Positions 4,836 through 9,224 of a stretch of 9,224 bases of DNA are shown here, piece by piece (position 1 is the stretch's first letter; each line of letters opens with the position of its first letter). The notes beneath the pieces were generated by a model that was not told the origin of the DNA, did not search any database, and saw only the letters and a program-made list of their open reading frames with translations. The stretch spans positions 1 through 9,224 of the forward strand of contig CANQSE010000067.1 of assembly GCA_947626405.1 (NCBI GenBank). The letters are read 5' to 3'. The translations under genes were made by a program, and so were the position numbers. The DNA comes from an uncultured Acetatifactor sp. (GTDB lineage Bacteria > Bacillota > Clostridia > Lachnospirales > Lachnospiraceae).

Positions 4836-7684
4836 ACGCTTACCCCCAGCCTTTCTCTGATGGCCGCCAGCTCGTCCTCAGCCCCCATGAAGTCAAACAT
4901 GGCGGCTTTTCTACGAATGGGCTCCGTCAGCTCCGTCAGCGATAAATCCCCGTAACCGTATCCCTTAAGCTCATCAAGTACCGCGTCCACCGCCTCGCTT
5001 TCAAAGGTCTCAAGCGCCTCGCCGATGCGTGAGAGCTTATCCTTAAGCTCATCGCCTGAAAGCTGCGCAAGCCCGGCCGCCGCGCCGTTATCCTTTTCGC
5101 CCTTAACGTCCGCGCCCTCTCCGTCTGCACCTGCCTCTGCTGTGCCGCCTTTATGAGCGCTGTCAGGCTCCAGGCCGTCCGCTTCCGCCTGGCCAATCCT
5201 TCCGTCCTGGCCAAGCTCTGAAAGCACACGCTCATATTCTTCCATCATCTCCTGATGATGACTGTCGATGTAATCCTCACGTATGTTTTTTCCCGCAAGC
5301 TCAAGCTCCTTTGCCATGTCGGAGAGCTTAAGGGCGCCTATGCCCTGCGACGTACTCTTAACCGCGTGTACAAGTATGGAATAATTCTTCCAGTCCCTGT
5401 TTTTATAAAAATCCCTGATTTCCTTTATCTTCTCAAGCCCCGAGGTGTAGTAGATCCGTACCACATCCAGATAATCCTGGAGCTTTCCGCCGCAGTAGGT
5501 AATTCCCTTCTTTACGTCTATGCCTTTAAAATGCACTCCGTCCGATGCGTCGCCGCCGGCGTCTCCACCGGTCTGCTTTTCGCCTGCCCGCTTCACGTCC
5601 TCCTCAGTCACCTTCAAGACCTTCTGAGGCGGGATATACCGAAGCAGCACGCGCTCAAGGACCGACAGCTCTATGGGCTTTGCCACGAAATCCTGGAAAC
5701 CCTCCGCCAGAAACATTTCACGCGCTCCTCCGATCGCGTTTGCCGTCAGGGCTATAATCGGAACATTCTGGAAGTATTTTCCGGGCTTCTGCCTGATCCT
5801 GTGCATTGTCTCCACGCCGTCCATCTCCGGCATCATGTGATCCATAAACACAAAATCGTAATCCATTGTCTCTATCTTCTTCAGTGCCTCCTTGCCGCTG
5901 TAAGCCGCAAAGACCTTGATCTGGTAAGGTCGCAGAAGTCCCTCCACCACCTTTATGTTCATCATGTTGTCGTCCACCACCAGGATGCTTGAGGACGGCG
6001 CTATAAAGCGGCTGCCGTTTCTTCCGCTCTGGCTTATTGACTGCACAACCTGCTCGCCGTTTAATACCGATGCCATCGCAACCGCATAAAAGGGCTTGTA
6101 TATCCTGAGCAGCTTTCCTGAGACATCAGCGTCGTTCTCCCTGTCAAGCACAAGCACGACAGGTATCTGCTCAGCCAGACTGTCGAACCATTCCTTGTCC
6201 TCGCAGTATTCCTCCCAGCATATGAAAACATGGGTGTACTTTGTATTTTCCAGCCTTCTCTTAAGCTCCGCCAGATTGCGGCACGGCCTGAAGCGGAAGC
6301 CGAGCTGGTCAACCATATAACGTATACAGTTTTCATAACCGTCACGGATGGCCGCATATTTATATTTTTCCATGTTAATATAGGACACAACGTTGATTTC
6401 CTCAGGATTGTTCAGGGAGATGATCGCCGTGTTGTCCACCACCTTCTGCGGCACAACAAACTGGAACTCGCTCCCCTGTCCCGGAGTGCTTCGCACGGTG
6501 ATGAAGCCGCCCATCTTCCGCACAATGGCCTGTGAGATGGCAAGTCCGAGACCCACGCCGCCCTCCTGGCGGTTCCTCTTTGTGTCCACCTGATTAAAGG
6601 TGGAGAAAAGCTTCTCAAGCTCGGCATCGTTCATGCCTATGCCTGTGTCCTGTATGTTTACGATGAGGTTTATGCCGTATTCTTCTCTGCGGTAGGAAAT
6701 CTTTATTATCACGCAGCCTTCCGGAGTAAACTTGACCGCGTTGTTTACGAGGTTCATAATCACGCGTCTTAACTTCTGCTCGTCTCCGACCAGCCCGCTC
6801 GGGATAGTGGCGTCGCATGACACGATAAGCTCGAGGTCTTTTCCGTTTAGCTGGGCGTTTGTCATATTCATGACGTCGTTAAGCGTCGATGTGATGTTGT
6901 ACGGTTCCTCCACCAGATCCATCTTTCCGGACTCAAGCTCCGAAAAATCCAGGATATCGCTTACAATCGACAGAAGGTTGCGCCCCGCGGTCTGAATGTC
7001 GAAAACCTCGCCGCGCACCCCGGGCTCAAGCTCCTCCCTCAGAAGCATTTCGCTCATGCCGCATATCGTGTTGATGGGCGTGCGGATCTCATGGGATACG
7101 TTGGCCATGAAGTCGTCCTTGCTCTGCTCCACCTGGCTGAGCGTCTCAATGTTTTCCTTAAGGCTGCGGCTTGTGGTAATCTGCCCGCGGATCAGATAGT
7201 ATGTAAGATACTCCACCAGATAGACCGACAGAGCCCTCAGGATAAGCCGATAGACATCGTTTCCTCCGCCTATTACGATTGTTTTTGCTATTACTCCGTG
7301 GTAAAAAAGAAGAAACGTTGAACCCAAAAAAGACAGGACTACAATCTCAGGAATACAATAGATGCCTAAAAGGACTATCATGCAGCACATTGTTGAGAGC
7401 AGAGAAAAATAATCGTCCGAATGGACGCCGTAAATAATGAAATTGAGCCATGCCAGAGTTGCGGTCAGAAACGCCCGAAATCGGTAATTTTTCATTTCCT
7501 TCAGGTAGAAAGCCCAGCAAAGGCACATCCCGCCGACAATGACGGGGACGATCCACTGCCCCCATCCAAGCACCAGCGAAGCTCCTGTCATCACAGCCGT
7601 ATAAATGCTGTAAATGATAAGGATCACCCGCTCAATGGACTTTTTCTGCTCCGGTTGATTATCTCGTGTCATACTTCCTCTCAT
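4832..7684 (-). CDS. Membrane hybrid histidine kinase with receiver and HPt domains
   Basis: 950 residues. Six hydrophobic segments lie within about 17-165, then a coiled linker and HisKA with H198 in VSHEIRTP. The HATPase has N311/N315, DTGIG at 346-350 and GVGLGLA at 376-382. Residues about 430-545 resemble a degenerate receiver fold without an acceptor Asp. A true receiver (about 565-685) has D571/D572, acceptor D615, T647 and K669. An HPt domain (about 717-825) carries H773 in HAVKST. Then come a Gly/Ala/Asp/Glu-rich linker (about 826-872) and a helical C-terminal segment (876-944) of the type often following HPt in clostridial kinases. Role: His-Asp-His phosphorelay from membrane sensing. 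The ATG at 7684 has only weak pairing (GGCGGA, directly adjacent); the in-frame ATG at 7672 follows AGAGGA closely, so the protein may be 946 residues. It follows the HD-GYP gene by 36 nt and overlaps the next kinase by 4 nt. Confidence 0.88.
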   Translation of the reverse strand: MRGSMTRDNQPEQKKSIERVILIIYSIYTAVMTGASLVLGWGQWIVPVIVGGMCLCWAFYLKEMKNYRFRAFLTATLAWLNFIIYGVHSDDYFSLLSTMCCMIVLLGIYCIPEIVVLSFLGSTFLLFYHGVIAKTIVIGGGNDVYRLILRALSVYLVEYLTYYLIRGQITTSRSLKENIETLSQVEQSKDDFMANVSHEIRTPINTICGMSEMLLREELEPGVRGEVFDIQTAGRNLLSIVSDILDFSELESGKMDLVEEPYNITSTLNDVMNMTNAQLNGKDLELIVSCDATIPSGLVGDEQKLRRVIMNLVNNAVKFTPEGCVIIKISYRREEYGINLIVNIQDTGIGMNDAELEKLFSTFNQVDTKRNRQEGGVGLGLAISQAIVRKMGGFITVRSTPGQGSEFQFVVPQKVVDNTAIISLNNPEEINVVSYINMEKYKYAAIRDGYENCIRYMVDQLGFRFRPCRNLAELKRRLENTKYTHVFICWEEYCEDKEWFDSLAEQIPVVLVLDRENDADVSGKLLRIYKPFYAVAMASVLNGEQVVQSISQSGRNGSRFIAPSSSILVVDDNMMNIKVVEGLLRPYQIKVFAAYSGKEALKKIETMDYDFVFMDHMMPEMDGVETMHRIRQKPGKYFQNVPIIALTANAIGGAREMFLAEGFQDFVAKPIELSVLERVLLRYIPPQKVLKVTEEDVKRAGEKQTGGDAGGDASDGVHFKGIDVKKGITYCGGKLQDYLDVVRIYYTSGLEKIKEIRDFYKNRDWKNYSILVHAVKSTSQGIGALKLSDMAKELELAGKNIREDYIDSHHQEMMEEYERVLSELGQDGRIGQAEADGLEPDSAHKGGTAEAGADGEGADVKGEKDNGAAAGLAQLSGDELKDKLSRIGEALETFESEAVDAVLDELKGYGYGDLSLTELTEPIRRKAAMFDFMGAEDELAAIRERLGVSV

Positions 7685-7687
7685 TCC

Positions 7688-7700
7688 GCCGTAAAACGGC
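7688..7700. repeat. Short GC-rich hairpin before the 950-aa kinase start
   Basis: GCCGT-AAA-ACGGC, a 5-bp perfect stem with a 3-base loop, occupies the 36-nt gap between the HD-GYP stop (7721) and the kinase ATG (7684), ending 3 bases before it. In the mRNA it overlaps the only purine-rich sequence before this ATG, so it could lower initiation at 7684 or favour the internal ATG at 7672. No T-run follows, so it is not a terminator. Confidence 0.4.
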
Positions 7701-7720
7701 TCCGCGCAATTCAGTTCCGG

Positions 7721-8794
7721 TTACCATCCTCTGTTTGCAAGATGTTCTCTCAGCTTTTGATCCAGACTCAGAAATACTTCCGTGATAACGGGGTCGAACT
7801 GAGTTCCCTTGCCCTCCTCAAGAATTTCGTAAATCTTTTCTATCGGCCGCATGGCAGGCTTGTAACAGCGCTCCTCGTAGAGAGCGTCAAATACATCCGC
7901 AAGCGCCATGATCCGCGCTCCCAATGGGATCTGCTCGCCGCTTAGTCCCTGGGGGTAACCTTTGCCGTCCCAGCGCTCGTGGTGGCACATGGCAACATCC
8001 TTAACAAGCCTTATGTAATCCTCCTCCTCGACATCGCCTATAATCTCGTCTATTATGGCGCTGCTGCAGGAGGTGTGTTCCTTCATCCTGTCGTACTCCT
8101 CCGGAGTAAGCTTCCCGGGCTTTTGCAGAATACTGTCGGGAACCTGTATTTTTCCAACGTCATGCAGGGGAGCCGCCTTGCACAGCTTTTCTACGTAGTC
8201 CTCCGTCATAACATCGGGGAAAAGTCCCCGCCGTCTCAGCTCCTCGGCGATCATCCTGACGTAGGTCTGGGTATTTTTCACATGCTTTCCCGTGCTGCCG
8301 TCGCGGCTCTCGATAAGGTTTGCCATTCCCACTATCACATGCTCCTGCATATCGCTTATACGACGCAGGGCTCCCGTGAGCTGGGCGGCCTGTTCCTCAA
8401 CCATCTTTTCCAGACTGTTACGGTACCGCTGAAGTTCCACGGTCCGCATCACACGACTGCTTAAAATCTCCGGAAGGAAGGGCTTTCCTACAAAATCCAC
8501 GGCTCCCGCCTGGAAACATTTAATCTCTGTCTCCTCGTTTTTGTCAGCCGTCAGGAATATTATCGGAATGGAGCGCCACTGCGGATTGTCCTTCATCTTC
8601 TCAACAAGTTCAAATCCGTCCATATCCGGCATGTTTATGTCAACCAGAACAAGATCCGGTATGTTGTTTTCAAGATAACGGCATGCCGCTTCTCCGGAAT
8701 TGGCCGCCGCAATCCTGAAATCTTCACCCAGGATCTTTTTAGCAAGCATCAGATTTGATGTGTCGTCGTCCACGACAAGTATCACTTCGCTCAT
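7721..8794 (-). CDS. Response regulator with HD-GYP c-di-GMP phosphodiesterase domain
   Basis: 357 residues from the ATG at 8794. The receiver (about 3-120) has acidic residues D9-D11, acceptor D52 in LVLVDINMPDMDG, T82 and K104. A coiled linker (about 120-150) connects to an HD-GYP domain (about 150-350). Metal-binding and catalytic residues are all visible: E162, H171 (TGKH), H211/D212 with K215 (LHDVGK), H240 (KEHT), H271/H272 (CHHERWDGKGYP), GYP at 279-281, and D300 (ALADVFDALYEERCYKPAM). It is predicted to hydrolyse cyclic di-GMP when phosphorylated, as an RpfG-like soluble enzyme. A TTG 18 bases further upstream (8812) is in frame, but the sequence between them is the ribosome site (GAGGGAG, 8810-8804, 9-nt spacing), so ATG is chosen. 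It is first in the operon, before two hybrid kinases, and is the likely relay output. It has no DNA-binding domain. Confidence 0.92.
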   Translation of the reverse strand: MSEVILVVDDDTSNLMLAKKILGEDFRIAAANSGEAACRYLENNIPDLVLVDINMPDMDGFELVEKMKDNPQWRSIPIIFLTADKNEETEIKCFQAGAVDFVGKPFLPEILSSRVMRTVELQRYRNSLEKMVEEQAAQLTGALRRISDMQEHVIVGMANLIESRDGSTGKHVKNTQTYVRMIAEELRRRGLFPDVMTEDYVEKLCKAAPLHDVGKIQVPDSILQKPGKLTPEEYDRMKEHTSCSSAIIDEIIGDVEEEDYIRLVKDVAMCHHERWDGKGYPQGLSGEQIPLGARIMALADVFDALYEERCYKPAMRPIEKIYEILEEGKGTQFDPVITEVFLSLDQKLREHLANRGW

Positions 8795-8803
8795 TTTTAT
8801 CCG

Positions 8804-8810
8804 CTCCCTC
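8804..8810 (-). promoter_or_regulatory. Ribosome binding site that fixes the HD-GYP gene start
   Basis: GAGGGAG lies 9 nt before the ATG at 8794. It overlaps the competing in-frame TTG at 8812-8810, so that codon is unlikely to be the start. A 10-bp palindrome, GCGCATGCGC (8814-8823), sits directly upstream and could modulate access to the site. Confidence 0.7.
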
Positions 8811-8834
8811 AAAGCGCATGCGCGCTCTGCTTCC

Positions 8835-9023
8835 TTACCTCTACAGTTCGGCTGGCGCCATTCGCAATGTTGCGCTTGCGGCCGCTGTCTGCTTAACTCT
8901 GCAGTTCAGTGCGCACCATTTGCAATGCCGCGCTTGTGCCGCTGTCTGCTTAACTCTGCAGTTCAGTGCGCACCATTCGCAATGCCGCGCTTGTGCCGCT
9001 GTCTGCTTAACTCTGCAGTTCAG
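8835..9023. repeat. Tandem 57-nt repeat array in the operon leader (about 3.3 copies)
   Basis: Two units (8893-8949 and 8950-9006) are identical except for one base (T at 8921, C at 8978). A third unit next to the gene (8835-8892, 58 nt) is diverged. A fourth is only its first 17 bases (9007-9023). Each full unit can form a small hairpin (GCGC-AC-CATT, 3-base loop, AATG-CC-GCGC). On the minus strand, each of the two near-identical units contains an ATG-to-TAA mini-ORF encoding MVRTELQS; the diverged unit encodes MAPAEL. The array lies between the candidate promoter and the HD-GYP gene, so it should be transcribed as leader RNA. Confidence 0.9.
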
Positions 9024-9060
9024 CCTGAGCCCAACAGACGGCCGACTGAGCTGTAAGTAT

Positions 9061-9089
9061 ATTGTAATGTCAAGACTCGGGTTTGTCAA
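9061..9089 (-). promoter_or_regulatory. Strong sigma-A-type promoter of the signalling operon
   Basis: On the minus strand, TTGACA (9089-9084) is followed after exactly 17 bases by TACAAT (9066-9061): a perfect -35 and a one-mismatch -10 at the ideal spacing. Transcription would begin near 9054, giving a leader of about 260 nt that carries the tandem repeats before the ATG at 8794. A second TTGACA (9073-9068) lies inside the spacer but has no -10 at the right distance. Confidence 0.75.
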
Positions 9090-9090
9090 T

Positions 9091-9117
9091 AAAGCGTGTC
9101 CCGATTTTACGCGCTTT
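9091..9117. promoter_or_regulatory. Imperfect dyad abutting the -35 box, candidate activator or operator site
   Basis: AAAGCG (9091-9096) pairs with CGCTTT (9112-9117); with a G-T wobble the pairing extends to 9 bp around a 9-base loop. It ends one base upstream of the -35 hexamer, the normal place for a site contacted by a regulator. No T-run follows on the minus strand, so a terminator is unlikely. Confidence 0.4.
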
Positions 9118-9224
9118 CGTATCAGGTCTGACCTTCCGTCGTATTCAGCCCGCTACTGTCGAATGTTCTCCCGACAGACGCGCTTCCGCTCGGTTGCGCA
9201 CGTAACGGACACTAGGCTCGAAAG
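9118..9224. other. Right-edge sequence with no gene seen
   Basis: No coding region with a supported start or family match is visible here. Two small dyads occur: AGGTC-T-GACCT (9124-9134), and CTGTCG (9156-9161) paired with CGACAG (9172-9177) over 10 bases. Either could be part of upstream regulation of the operon or of a gene beyond the window. Confidence 0.4.

Noticed and set aside
5255..5992. A 245-codon open frame on the plus strand
   Set aside because: It lies entirely antisense to the receiver and HPt region of the 950-aa kinase, whose motifs are unmistakable; the translation is His/Leu/Arg-rich with no recognisable domain.
8795..8812. TTG at 8812 as the HD-GYP gene start
   Set aside because: The codon overlaps the ribosome binding site for the ATG at 8794, and the extra six residues precede the receiver's normal first strand.
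8835..9023. CRISPR-like array
   Set aside because: The 57-nt units are contiguous with no unique spacers, and no cas genes are near.
8841..9089. An 82-codon minus-strand frame starting at TTG and containing a 19-residue repeat (LNCRVKQTAAQARHC...)
   Set aside because: Its TTG start is the -35 hexamer of the operon promoter, no ribosome site precedes it, and the repeat pattern follows simply from a 57-nt unit being divisible by three.
9156..9177. LexA-type SOS box near GAATGTTC
   Set aside because: Only part of the clostridial/Bacillus pattern is present; the symmetric second half is missing.

Overview
The window looks like a chromosome segment from a Firmicute of the class Clostridia, most likely a Lachnospiraceae member. 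The basis is protein content: a short CarD-like regulator, a DUF6033-like protein, hybrid kinases of clostridial type, a bacteriohemerythrin and a DegV domain. Purine-rich Shine-Dalgarno sites precede most genes. Base composition is close to balanced. The genus cannot be set from the sequence. All six genes lie on the minus strand, so the story reads from right to left.

Right edge (8795-9224): no gene is visible. It holds a near-consensus sigma-A-type promoter (TTGACA-N17-TACAAT, 9089 to 9061). An imperfect dyad abuts its -35 box. Downstream is a leader of about 260 nt built largely from about 3.3 tandem copies of a 57-nt repeat.

Main operon (8794 down to 1251): four tightly spaced genes. 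(1) A REC-HD-GYP response regulator, predicted to degrade cyclic di-GMP. (2) A 950-aa membrane hybrid histidine kinase with a degenerate receiver-like segment, a true receiver and an HPt domain. (3) An 889-aa membrane hybrid kinase that overlaps gene 2 by ATGA and carries a DegV (fatty-acid-binding type) domain at its C-terminus. (4) A bacteriohemerythrin fused to a CheX-like domain. Together they look like a complete signalling module: two sensors, one shared HPt, a c-di-GMP output, and a di-iron (O2/NO/redox-type) protein with a possible phosphatase domain. No DNA-binding output domain is present in these four genes. The wiring is inference.

Left part (1-1250): a DUF6033-like protein of unknown function (1133-465), then a 184-nt intergenic region rich in dyad symmetry (two candidate operators and a promoter), then the first 93 codons of a CarD-family transcription regulator that runs off the left edge.

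The most notable points are the kinase-receiver-DegV fusion, the hemerythrin-CheX fusion with an ExxD in place of the usual ExxN, the repeat-built leader that encodes the same 8-residue mini-ORF twice plus a variant, and the 13-bp inverted repeat whose arms sit 52 bp apart around the carD-like promoter.
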